The notes beneath the pieces are model-generated. The model saw nothing but the letters and a program-made list of their open reading frames with translations, did no database searches and had not been told where the DNA came from. The position numbers and the translations under genes were made by a program. A stretch of DNA of 64,000 bases from Scilla litardierei. Taxonomy: Eukaryota > Streptophyta > Magnoliopsida > Asparagales > Asparagaceae. Below are positions 41,291 to 51,489 of the stretch, piece after piece. The stretch lies in the NCBI GenBank assembly GCA_030789695.1, contig CM061142.1:798239258-798303257 (forward strand), read 5' to 3'. How positions within the stretch are numbered: the stretch's first letter is position 1; the number at the start of each line of letters is the position of its first letter.

Positions 41291-41790
41291 NNNNNNNNNN
41301 NNNNNNNNNNNNNNNNNNNNNNNNNNNNNNNNNNNNNNNNNNNNNNNNNNNNNNNNNNNNNNNNNNNNNNNNNNNNNNNNNNNNNNNNNNNNNNNNNNNN
41401 NNNNNNNNNNNNNNNNNNNNNNNNNNNNNNNNNNNNNNNNNNNNNNNNNNNNNNNNNNNNNNNNNNNNNNNNNNNNNNNNNNNNNNNNNNNNNNNNNNNN
41501 NNNNNNNNNNNNNNNNNNNNNNNNNNNNNNNNNNNNNNNNNNNNNNNNNNNNNNNNNNNNNNNNNNNNNNNNNNNNNNNNNNNNNNNNNNNNNNNNNNNN
41601 NNNNNNNNNNNNNNNNNNNNNNNNNNNNNNNNNNNNNNNNNNNNNNNNNNNNNNNNNNNNNNNNNNNNNNNNNNNNNNNNNNNNNNNNNNNNNNNNNNNN
41701 NNNNNNNNNNNNNNNNNNNNNNNNNNNNNNNNNNNNNNNNNNNNNNNNNNNNNNNNNNNNNNNNNNNNNNNNNNNNNNNNNNNNNNNNNN
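41291..41790. other. Assembly gap (500 N)
   Basis: Exactly 500 N, the usual placeholder for a gap of unknown size. It separates the copia-2 flank from element D, so their true distance is unknown. Confidence 0.98.
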
Positions 41791-42365
41791 CGCATCCACA
41801 ATGCAATGGCATGGCAGAGGCGGCGAACAAATGCATCCTCGAGCCCTTGAAGAAGAAGGTCGGCAGCGCTCCCGGATCTGGGCCCGGCGAGCTACCCGAC
41901 ATACTTTGGTCCTACCGCACCACATACAAAGCTTCAACTGGCGAGAGCCCCTTCATTCTCGCCTACGGGGCGAAGGCCAACGTTCCAGTAGAGGCCGGTG
42001 AGGAATCCCTCCGACTCCAGTACTTCAACGAAGAAGCCAATGAAGAAGGCCTCGACGTCAACATCGAGCTCATCGACGAGGTAAGGGAACATGCTATAAC
42101 AAGTCTCATCAAGCACAGCCAGAGGATGGCCCGGTATTACAACTCCCGCGTGAGGAAGCAGAGCTTTAGAGTCGGTGACCTTGTCCTCATAGATGCGACC
42201 TTCAGACCGGAGATCGGCCGCCAAGGAAAGCTCTCCGCCAAATGGGAAGGCCCATATACAATAACTGACATTGTAGGACCAACGACCTACATTTTGGCGA
42301 CAATGGATGGCGAGGAATTAGCCCATCCATGGAACGCTGAGCATTTGCTCAAATATTTTCAATAA
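41791..42365 (+). CDS. Integrase, C-terminal half (element D)
   Basis: The frame is open from the gap edge to TAA at 42363-42365. HPQCNGMAEAANKCIL holds the catalytic Glu region (usual form NGQAEAANK). SYRTTYKASTGESPFILAYGAKANVPVE is typical of Tat integrases. The C-terminal domain follows (FRVGDLVLIDATFRPEIGRQGKLSAKWEGPYTI, then HPWNAEHLLKYF). About 190 residues without a stop, so well preserved. The N-terminal half and reverse transcriptase are not in the window. Confidence 0.88.
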
Positions 42366-42629
42366 ATATTTTTGTGTTTGTACACTCACTCAATGTGTTA
42401 TCTCAATTTGAATTTCAGTTCCTCCCCGAAATTAGAACACCTCCACCAGGGTCGCCTAAACGTTCGAGAGTCCTAGCTCTCACGAGACGACCTAGAAGGG
42501 AAAGTCACAGGTCTTTGCTCGACCTCCGACATGTCATTATGTTTCGACTCACACACGCTTCGCGTTTTTTCTTGCATATGAGAAATTCTAGGTCAAGATC
42601 AGCTTAAACATTGGTAGCAAGCTACCCAA

Positions 42630-43130
42630 ACAGGGGATGATCAAAGATTCGGGGCAGGCTACGCGATGCGCCCCCGAAAGGCTCCAAGGGCATAGGACGG
42701 GCTACGGCCTCGAGCTAACCCCATCAAAGATCCGGGGCAGGCTTCGCACTGCGCCCTCGAAAGGCTCCAAGGGTGCAGGACGGGCTTCGGCACCAACATA
42801 ACCCTATCAAAGATCCGGGGAGGCTACGTGCTGCGCCCCCGAAAGGCTCCAAAGGAGCAGGACGGGCTACGGCCCCGATCTAACCCCAACAAAGATCCGG
42901 GGCAGGCTACACGCTGCGCCCTCGAAAGGCTCCAAGGGTGCATGATGGGCTACGGTCCCGATCTAACCCCATCAAAGATCTGGGGCGGCTACTCATTGTG
43001 CCCCCGAAAGGTCACCAAGGGCTTGGGACAGGCCACACGCCCCCGACCCTTCCCTATCAACCCTCCGGGGCAGGTCACGGCCTAGCTGCGTGCTGTGCCC
43101 CCGAAAGTTCACCCAAGGGTACATATCTGT
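42630..43130. repeat. Tandem repeat in the 3'UTR of element D
   Basis: A unit of roughly 80-95 bp (AAAGATCCGGGGCAGGCTAC, then CTGCGCCCCCGAAAGGCTCC, then GGACGGGCTACGGC) recurs five to six times with changes and shortened end copies. Such repeats after integrase are typical of Tat elements. Confidence 0.85.
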
Positions 43131-43458
43131 TGCATTAAATGTGAGGATATGTAATGATGCCTATGGGGTGCCCCTCTACCTCCCCAGCTCGGTCTAGAGC
43201 CTACAAAAGCACCCTAGACAAAGGGCAAGACCGATCTAACGTCACCATCCTTCAAAACAGCTATCTACTCAACATTTCGTCTTTCCTCGACCCTAAGCTC
43301 GTCCATGTCGAAGGTTGGGGCATACACATACAAAGACAGACAAGGCGCATGAACAACAAGCACAGAAAATTTTGAAATTTCAATTCATTACATTTACAAC
43401 TAACATTACAAAAGTCAAGCCCGGCCCCAAGGTCGGCCCTACATTGGGGCCCCCGGAA

Positions 43459-45537
43459 CTACGGAGCCTCCACTCGGTCACCACCTCCCTGGGCCTGAGA
43501 GCCCGCCTGGTCGCCCGCCTGGTCGCCGCTGGCCGGAGCCGCCGCCTCCTCGGCATCAGCTGGGATGGAAGCCTCCCCCTCGTCGTCGGAGACCGCTGAC
43601 AACCGGGAAAAGTCAATCTCCAGGTTGGGGTAGAGCTTCCCCAACCCATTCTTGACCCTCCTAAGGCCCGCCTTCAGGCCCTCCTCGACACCCTCGGCAC
43701 TCATCTCCGTCAGAGTGGGGACGAACTCCAGGAGCTGATACTAGCGGACGGCCTCCATCTTGATTGCCTCCAGCTCAATCTTCTCCAACTCTGCTACTCG
43801 CCTCTAAAGGTCGGCGGTCCTTTTCAATCTGGCCTCCTTCTCCTGGGCCAGGAGTTCTCAGTAGCGACCCTTTGGGCCTCTTCTTCCCTGGCCTTTTGCT
43901 CCGCCTCCTCCTTAATTGTCTCCAGCTCGGTGATTGTCACCTTTTGAATCACATAGTATCTCCAGAGTTTCGTCAACTTGTAGTCGACGACCTTCAGCTT
44001 CCTTCTTCACGGCCTCGAGCTCGCCGCCTTCATCCCAAGAGCAGCCTCGGCCTTATTCGCCACTGCCGTGTGACGTTGGAGGGACACCAATGCTGCGACT
44101 GTCTACAGACGGAACCAAAGGCATGAGCGCATCTAAATGAAGAGGAGATCTGCATTTTGAATAAAGGAAGCAACGAACCTGCATGCTGTGACAGACGGCC
44201 GTGTCGTAGAGCTGCTCGGCATAGACATTTGCCAAGGACTCTCGGTCTCTTGTCAGTGTGTTGTTCTCAGCCAGGCGGGCAGCTACCATGGCCTCATCAA
44301 AGAATGATTCCTGGGTGCCCATCGGATAGAGTGGCACGACGATCTCGCCCTCCCGGAGGATGAGGATCTCGGCCTTCTTCGACTTGAAAGTGGTGAGCGC
44401 CGCCTCGTAGCTTGGGTGACCCGGCTTCCCCAGCCCGGACGACGGACACCTGAAGGGCTAGCGAACAACGGTCACAGCCTGGCTGGTCTGGGCCAACCTA
44501 CGCAGAGAACTCGGAGGGGCGGCCGAATGGATGGGGATCGCGACGATCACGTCGACCGGCGGACCCTGGGACGCGACGACCGTTAGGTCGGCCGCCGGCT
44601 CATCGACCGGGTCGAGGTTGATGGGGCAGACCAGTGCCGCCTCTCTCGAACAAGAGAGTGGATCGGTAGTCGCCGGCTCCTTCCTCACCTTCTTGCTCCG
44701 CTCATCCTTCTCGGCCCGAGCGGTGGTCGGTCCCTCTTTGCCCCTCTTCTGCCAGACCTTCATCGGGCGCTTGGCCGCTTGCTCCTTGCCTTGGCCGCTT
44801 GCTCCTTGGCCGCCACCTCCCTGGCCATCTTCATCATCTTTTCCCTCGAGAGACTCATCGCCGCACCTGCAAAAAGACGACAAATCACGGTGAGCAAATC
44901 AGGAGTTGAGCACAAAGCTCGGAGTACCTTTGAGCCAGACGTGCTTGGCGATTTGCTCATCCGCGACCAGGCCCTGGAAGTCCCTGCTTTCCTTGGGGAT
45001 CTCCTCCAGGATCCTGGTGTTCTCTTGGTCGTCCGTCCCAAGGACCACTTCGTTGTTCACTGAGGGATTCAACGTCCCCCAGTTCGACCTCAAAGCCAAG
45101 TCCGCTGGCATCGAGACGCAGAAAAACCTCTCCTTCCAGTCTCTTACTTTACCCGACAAATTGAGGACGAGAGGCTGACCCCTCCTCGCATAGACGTAGT
45201 AGTACGCCCCTTTTCGCTTCGCCTCGAAGAAATACTGGAACAGCGACAAGGTCGGACTTATGCCACTACCGAAGAAAAGGACGAGGAAGCTGACCATGGA
45301 ACTAATGGAGTTCGGCATCAGTTGGAAGAGGGGGAGTTCGAGGAAGTGTTGGACGAGGAGGAGGAAGGGATGGAGTGGGAACCAAAGCCCAAGTGTAAAG
45401 GTCGGGTAGTAGACACCAACCTCGTTATCCCACGGGGAGCAGACCCGCTCGGTGTATTCGGGAAGGTGAACATTGTAGGGTGGCCTGATATACTCTGAGC
45501 GAACAAGGGGGATGTAGGAGGTCGGCGTTTGGGACAT
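43459..45537 (-). pseudogene. Antisense ORF of element D (plant 'gypsy type transposon' domain), with introns
   Basis: 45537-44899 (MSQTPTSYIPLVRSEYIRPP, then GVYYPTFTLGLWFPLHPFLL, then FFGSGISPTLSLF) resembles the 'putative gypsy type transposon' domain found antisense in Tat elements. A clean intron (44927-44867; AAAG|GTACTC, TTTTTGCAG|GTGC) keeps the frame across to AAMSLSREKMMKMAREVAAKEQ, and a second likely intron is near 44105-44190. Further pieces are 44883-44458, 44337-44053 (coiled-coil-like) and 43704-43459 (GLRRVKNGLGKLYPNLEIDFS). Frameshifts occur after 44780. Introns in this direction mean it was transcribed opposite to the element. Function unknown. Confidence 0.7.
44867..44927 (-). 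other. Intron in the antisense ORF of element D
   Basis: Minus strand GTACTCC...TTTTTGCAG, 61 bp. Removing it joins VWLKG to AAMSLSREK in frame. Confidence 0.65.
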
Positions 45538-46249
45538 TATGGCCAGAATCTTCGCGGTGTTGTTGTAACTACGTCGCCCCCGGAGCCCTAATGACCGACC
45601 TAGGCCCTTTTCCTTTCTTTGGTTTCATATTGACTGCCGACGTCGAGGCGACGACAAGCTCGATGGCTAGGTCTTCCTTCCGCTCCTCCGGCCAAGACAC
45701 CTCCGGCTCCTCCGATTCTATGGTGCTGACACCCTCAAACTCGTCGAACCACCCCTCGACCTAGGAATAGGAAGCGGAAGAAGGGGATGAAGCTATGGCA
45801 TAGACCGATGGAGTACCTAAAAAGCGAAAGGACAAACGGAGCTCCAACGACAACGAAGTTGCGACGGCATGACGACGGTGGCGGAAGCTCTCAGCAACAA
45901 CGGAGGGAAACGAAATTTCGAAAATGGATGCAGAAAACTCCTTGGCGATGCCTCCCTATCTTATTTTATAAGGAGAATAGGTTGATCTCAGCCGTAGAGG
46001 CGAGCCACTTGGCGAGATCCGGGTGAGAATGGCACCTCGACTTCCCCCCACGATCGTATTAGCCACTTGTCACGCTCCGAGATGTCGGATGCCTTGATTG
46101 TCTCCCGCCCCCAAATCGTCATAATGACCTAGAAAGATCTGGAGAGCCACGTCATCCGATGGAGGTACGACACATCATCCGATGGAGGTACGGCACGTCA
46201 TCCGAGCTGAGCCGGGCTTGTCGTTTCGAACTCGAATGACGGGGGCAGT
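45538..46249. other. Element D region between antisense ORF start and 3' LTR
   Basis: Would hold the promoter and 5'UTR of the antisense gene. About 45880-46060 is rich in gene-like sequence but I see no conserved domain. The tract GACGGGGGCAGT (46238-46249) abuts the LTR and is the likely polypurine tract. Confidence 0.5.
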
Positions 46250-47259
46250 TGTGACGACCTTAAGGCCGGCCCAGAGAATAAAGGCCCAAATAGTTCAAGC
46301 CTAAGCGAACAGGTCTCCGACCATCCAGAATGAGAACAAGCCCAAACGGGAAGCTCGCCCTGATGCTGGGAAGCTCGTCTTACTGAGCGGCAAGCTTGCC
46401 AACAGAGTCAAGAGAAGAGCTCATCAGCTGATCGAGCGGAAGACTCGCCAGCCTAGCGAAGAGGAAGCTCGCCTACTCTCCAAACAAGAAGCACAGCCAG
46501 AGAAAAACTTGGGACATCAAGCTCGGACGCCGAGCTTCGCTCACTCTGGGGGCGACCTACCAGGCACAAATATCTCTGACATGGTGACGTCGGGTCATGT
46601 ACGCCTCCAATTAATGCTAGAGGTTAAGAACAAGACCTGATGGTCGCCCGTCGCGTCTCCAATTAATACAAAAATATCTCTGACACACTGACACCCATTT
46701 AATGCTAGGTTGAGGCGGTTCGATAAATGTCTCTGACATCATCGCCGACCAATCGCATCCCCACTAATGCTCCAGCTAAGCAGAAGCGACAGTTGATTAG
46801 ACGGCGATCAACCGACTCTCGCCACTAAATACCCCCCTCTAGCCACCAAGGACGGGGTTGGTTAGTTGAAATCATAAGCTTACACTTAATACAATAATGT
46901 CGGATATCGTCCATATATCTGTGCCTTCCACTAAAGCTCGCCACGCAAAGCCAATGTACTTTAAGATCGTCCAGCATGTCCGACCTACTCCTAAAAGAGT
47001 CATTTACTGACTTAACCATCGGAGAGGCTACGGGTTGACAGCCAACAGCCTTTCGACAAGCTGCTCTTCTCGCATGAAGCTCGGCTTACCTACCAGGCGA
47101 TCGGCGACCAAGCGGCGACTAATCGACGACTTTGATCCTTCGCTTGCAAAGCACATCCTAAGGCGTATTAGCCTCTTCTACAACCCAACTACTTGTAATC
47201 ATTGTACCCTTGATTCCCCTTATACAAATTCTATTGTTGGGCGGACTTGACCCGCAACA
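46250..47259 (+). repeat. 3' LTR of element D
   Basis: TGTGACGACC ... GACCCGCAACA, 1010 bp, TG...CA ends, directly after a purine tract. Internal repeats: AAGCTCG blocks (46345-46460) and AATATCTCTGACA blocks (about 46568-46690). TAAATACCCCCC near 46826 may be the TATA region. The partner LTR is not in the window, so the right end is provisional. Confidence 0.7.
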
Positions 47260-49180
47260 GCTTTGCCCATCATCCCCTTTAGTGGAGGAAGCCCCAGTTC
47301 TCACTGTTCCCAACTCTTGGGAACTACACTGGTTCGACCCCTTCACGAGCCATGCTCCGCGGAATGATCGCAGTGGTTTCTCCCATGGCCTGCTCCTTCA
47401 TAAGTTATGCCCAATGAGGGCGGTCACACCCAAGGGTCAACTCCTCGGTCGTTGTATTCCACAAAGACAACCTTAGCGAAAAAAATGCATGGGAATAGCC
47501 TCGAGAATCGACGTGCCCGAACTCTCAATATAGCCCACCACTCCGGTCCATTCTTCTGTTCGGATCAACCGACCTGCTTGGTCGAACTACAGACAAAGAC
47601 AAAGCTAGCCACAATAAAGCAACACGGGCCGGGGCCAGCCCCCAACGATACTACCTCCTACAGACCCCCAGCTCAAGTTAGAGGTCCCACTGGACCCACC
47701 TTAGTGGTACACCATAGAGGGTTTCCCAACGATGTTCGCGTACCGCTCCTCTAAAGGATATTGCCCGTATGCCCTTAGCTCAAACATGGGGCCCCATCGA
47801 TGCGATTTCAGATTATTGGCTCTGTCCGGGCTAGACTGGCCCCTGGGGCCCTCAATGGAAGCTTGAGGATGCACATGCCAAAGCACCAGACTCCTACTCA
47901 CTTGAGAGACTAAGGGGCCAGTATGTACTTGGCAGCTTATGCTTAACAAGTGATATCTTACTGTACACTGCGATTTCAATAGTTAGTCTCTTCAGTAAGG
48001 AATCGATGATGCACAAGAAGCAAAACAATAAGGGTGAAGTAGAAAAGTAATGATTTGAAGAATAAGGTGTTTGATTTCAATTTTTTCAAATAGCCTTCTC
48101 ATTCATGAAAGATCTATTAGATTTATTACAATATTTCAACATACTATTACAATAATTCGGCCACAACTAGCGGCTAAAGATCAAGCCCTTCGCCTTCTTT
48201 CGTAAATCCAAGCCTTTCGGGAGAGGAGCATGACTACGTTAGGGATGCAGAGCAATACTAAAGCTCGCTCCTCACCAGATGCTATTCAGGATGGCACGTG
48301 GAGCCACATCCAGGACAATCTGATGTCCCATGGGAAATCTAAGCCCATAGTTGGAAGCCCAGACTGGTGGTGCCAAATTGACGACTGTGGGGACAACATG
48401 GAGAGAGACACTTGCAATGGCCATGAACCTAAACCACTCTGGATAGCCGAAACAGTCTGGGGTTAGCTCGGACGAAGCAGGCCACAGAGAGCTCTTCTCT
48501 GCACCATAACCTGGGCACCCACAGAAGATACGATAGCAATACAGAGGAGGAAACACGTGTGCTTATGTTACTCCTTATCTCAACCCCCATTAGTTATGAA
48601 CGGTGCAGGATACTTCGATCCTGTGATCACTGTCAGATTTGCCAGAGATAAGCTTGGAGGTCCGCCACCTTCAATGACAAGCAGAGAGCCATACCAAGGA
48701 AGGACATAACGGCCTACTACTCACCGTAAGCTTAGACAGAGTTGGCCTTAGTCCAGAAGCATCTCTGCATACATGGCATTCGGACACCCCAACAGCCTCT
48801 CCTTTTCTTTCCAAAGAAGATCTACCCGCTTTTTCCATGGACGAAGACACATCAACGAAGGGGGAGGAGTATCTCAACAAGGGCAAGGATGGTCCTCTAG
48901 CAGTGTGTTTGCCCCTCCTTTTATAATCAGTTCAGGCAGCGTCTGAAGGATCATGACCATTCAACATCTACGATGGAACACCTTGCATTGAGAAATGGTC
49001 TCGTCTTTCCAAATTCAGCCTTTAATGTGAATTATGACAGCTCGTAGGATGAGCAGCCATGCTAGCAAGCACTGCAATCTCTATTCCCTAAGCATTGTTT
49101 CCTCCAACTTGGGACTTTTGGACGGTGGACTCGACGTCAACACATGCTCGATGCAAGACCCGTGGTTCAGACTGGGGTCA
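47260..49180. other. Decayed repeat DNA right of element D
   Basis: No conserved frame. The T/A-rich stretch at about 48060-48180 resembles the 3' end of the antisense gene of D (about 43360-43420), suggesting an older Tat-like element beneath. Confidence 0.4.
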
Positions 49181-49184
49181 GCCC

Positions 49185-49655
49185 ACTGGTTCAGGCCTCC
49201 GGCCCCTAATGTGGCATTATTCCACTACGAAGTCGCTGAGGCCCTAATGTGGTCTTTTTATTCCATTGGTTCAATCCCCTAGGCCCAAGTGTAGATTTCT
49301 TATTCTACGTGCGAGGCACCGAGGCCCTAGTGTGGTCTTCTTATTCCACTAGTTTAGGCCCCCCAGGCCTCAGTTTGGTCTTCTTATTCAACTGGCGTGG
49401 CGACGAGGCCCTATTGTGGTCTTCTATTTCACTGGTTTAGGCCCTCGGGCCTACTAGCAAGGTGTCAAGACCCTAGTGTGATCTTCTTATTCCACTGGCT
49501 CAGGCCTCCGGGCCCTAGTGTGGCATTATTCCATGGGTGAGGCCTCCGTATCCTAGTATGGTCTTCTTATTCCACTGGTTCAGGCCTCCATGCCCTAATG
49601 TGGTCTTCCTATTCTACTATCTTAGGCCTCTGTGCCTTGGTGTGGCCTCTTATCC
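49185..49655. repeat. Tandem repeat family 1 (about 55-60 bp units)
   Basis: About eight degenerate copies of GGCCCTAGTGTGGTCTTCTT-ATTCCACTGGTTCAGGCCTCC. Order and spacing vary by small indels. Confidence 0.8.
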
Positions 49656-49659
49656 TCTC

Positions 49660-49880
49660 AACAAAGCCCTAAGCTAACCTGAGGCACAGACCTCTAGCAT
49701 TCGACCCAGCGTGGTCTTGCCACGTCCACAAGCAAAGCCCTCAGCCAGCCTAAGGCACAGACCTCTGGTATTCGACCCCATGCGGTCATGCCACATCCAC
49801 AAGCAAAGCCCTCAGCTTTCCTGCGGTACATACCTCTGGCATTCGACCCCGAGTGGTCATGCCCCGTCTACATCAAACGC
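49660..49880. repeat. Tandem repeat family 2 (about 71-bp units, three copies)
   Basis: Unit: AAAGCCCTCAGC ... GGCACAGACCTCTGG-ATTCGACCCC ... GTCATGCCACATCCACAAGC, starting near 49663, 49734 and 49805. Abuts family 1. Confidence 0.8.
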
Positions 49881-50556
49881 CTAGCCTCGGTCAGGGCACT
49901 CGCTGTCGAGACCTTGGGGTCACAACATTGACCTCTGGCACTTGACCCAAGTCATACCATGTCTGAACTCTAACCCCTAGTCCAGACTAGGGCCTATAAC
50001 TTTTGGCACATGACCTTGATTACATCGTGCCCGCAACATGCTGTCAAGACCCATAAGTCCCAGCACTATCAAATGGTATATGACATAGGTCATGCCGAGT
50101 CTAGCCCCTAGCTCAGGTTGGGGCCCTCCGCTGGTCCAAACTCAGTGTACCAACGTCACTATTTCCCTTTGTTTTTGGATGATTTTTTTGTCCCTTTCAT
50201 GAACCTCAGTTTGGCGCATGAACCATCAACCAGTCAGCAGGATTGGGGCCGAGCTGTCACCAGGATGAGGTCATGCTACCTTCGCATGCTGAACCCCCAG
50301 CTCATGTTGTGGCCCATGCAAATGTCATATTCAATACAGAATCCATCGCCCCCATGCCCGCCTGCACGACCAGTTTCCCCCGGCCTCACAATATTGACCC
50401 GAGTCAAACATTTGGTAAACTTCAGGCACTAAGGTCTACCGTGAACATTCCACACATCAGGGATGTCATTACAAGCAAAAATGGTGCAGACAAACAAGAT
50501 CAGGGCAAAAGGCAGACTTCCATTCGTCTTTCCAAAAACTTACAAAAGATGCCACA

Positions 50557-51197
50557 TCATGGTTCGACAAGAAACAGAGAAAAAGTTACATGGGAGGCCC
50601 TGAATCGGACCCATTCTCTCCCGTAGCCTCTCCCTTGAATGGGTCCCCTCACTAAGGTCTCGGATCTGTCGTCAAGGGCCGCTCTTAATAGATCCCATGC
50701 AATGGCTGCAAGTACAACACTCGTCTCCCGAAGCATGAGCATGCTAGAATGTTTCGAAAACATCCCCAGAAACATGTTCTTCATAAATTTGACCCCAGCA
50801 TCGAAGTCCATGTCAGCCCGGGCCTTAACTTTCTCTATCTCTTGATGGTGGGCCTGGGCCACTAGTACAGCCTCCTCCTTCAGCTTGAACATGTCGTCAT
50901 TAGCTCGATGAAGATCATCCCTACCACTTTCGCATTCAGTTTACGAAGCTAGTCCTTGAGGCGAGCAAGGTCGTCCTCCAGCTCATCTACTCGGTGTCTA
51001 CACTGGATTAGGTTATGATGGTAACGGCATAGCTCTGTTGATCCATGCATAAAGGAAAAGGAAGTCAGTACAATTGTGGAACAACAGGGGACATAAGCTA
51101 CAACGAGGCATTCCTGGTTGAGCTGATGGATGGCTAGTGTGAATCCATCCATATCCAGCCTGGGTAAGTCTGCCACATCCCTAGATTCACCCAGCAT
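50557..51197 (-). pseudogene. Antisense Tat-type ORF remnant, coiled-coil part
   Basis: 51197-50949 and 50892-50557 are two minus-strand frames with helical, charged sequence (RRHRVDELEDDLARL-like ends; FKLKEEAVLVAQAHHQEIEKVKARADMDFDAGVKFM). The layout (coiled coil, antisense, next to tandem repeats) resembles the antisense ORF of element D. No confident domain. Confidence 0.45.
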
Positions 51198-51489
51198 GTA
51201 TTATAGCACTCTGGAGCCAAGGTTCTCAGCATCACACTTTTAACACCGACGCCACATACTCTCCTCCCCCTTTTAACCTAATTTCTAAGGGATCAACAGT
51301 AAATCATGACATCTGTTTGATCTACTTAATTCCAATCACGGCCATCCAAGAATGATGCAACCGGTCAACCCTTGCATAGTGTACACGTAGGTTGTCCCCC
51401 TCCATTTCGGCATCCCTTGGCAAGTGGACTTGTCTTTATAAACCCCACATTAAATGCAGGTCCCGTCGACGCTGTCACCTCACATTCCA
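51198..51489. other. Left flank of element E
   Basis: Decayed repeat DNA; it continues at 62447 on the other side of E. No gene seen. Confidence 0.4.

Larger units (their letters stand above)
41791..47259 (+). mobile_element. Element D: 3' part of a Tat-type gypsy retrotransposon
   Basis: From the gap: integrase C-terminal half, a tandem-repeat 3'UTR, an antisense ORF with introns, a polypurine tract and a 3' LTR. Extra antisense ORFs and tandem repeats between integrase and the 3' LTR are known traits of the Tat lineage. The 5' part is lost in or before the gap. Confidence 0.82.

Noticed and set aside
41120..42365. Long frames on both strands across the gap
   Set aside because: They are open only because N codons are not read as stops. 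Only the plus-strand part after 41791 has a real domain.
43764..45178. Plus-strand frames over 90 codons within element D
   Set aside because: They are opposite the antisense ORF, which has the domain, introns and conserved composition.
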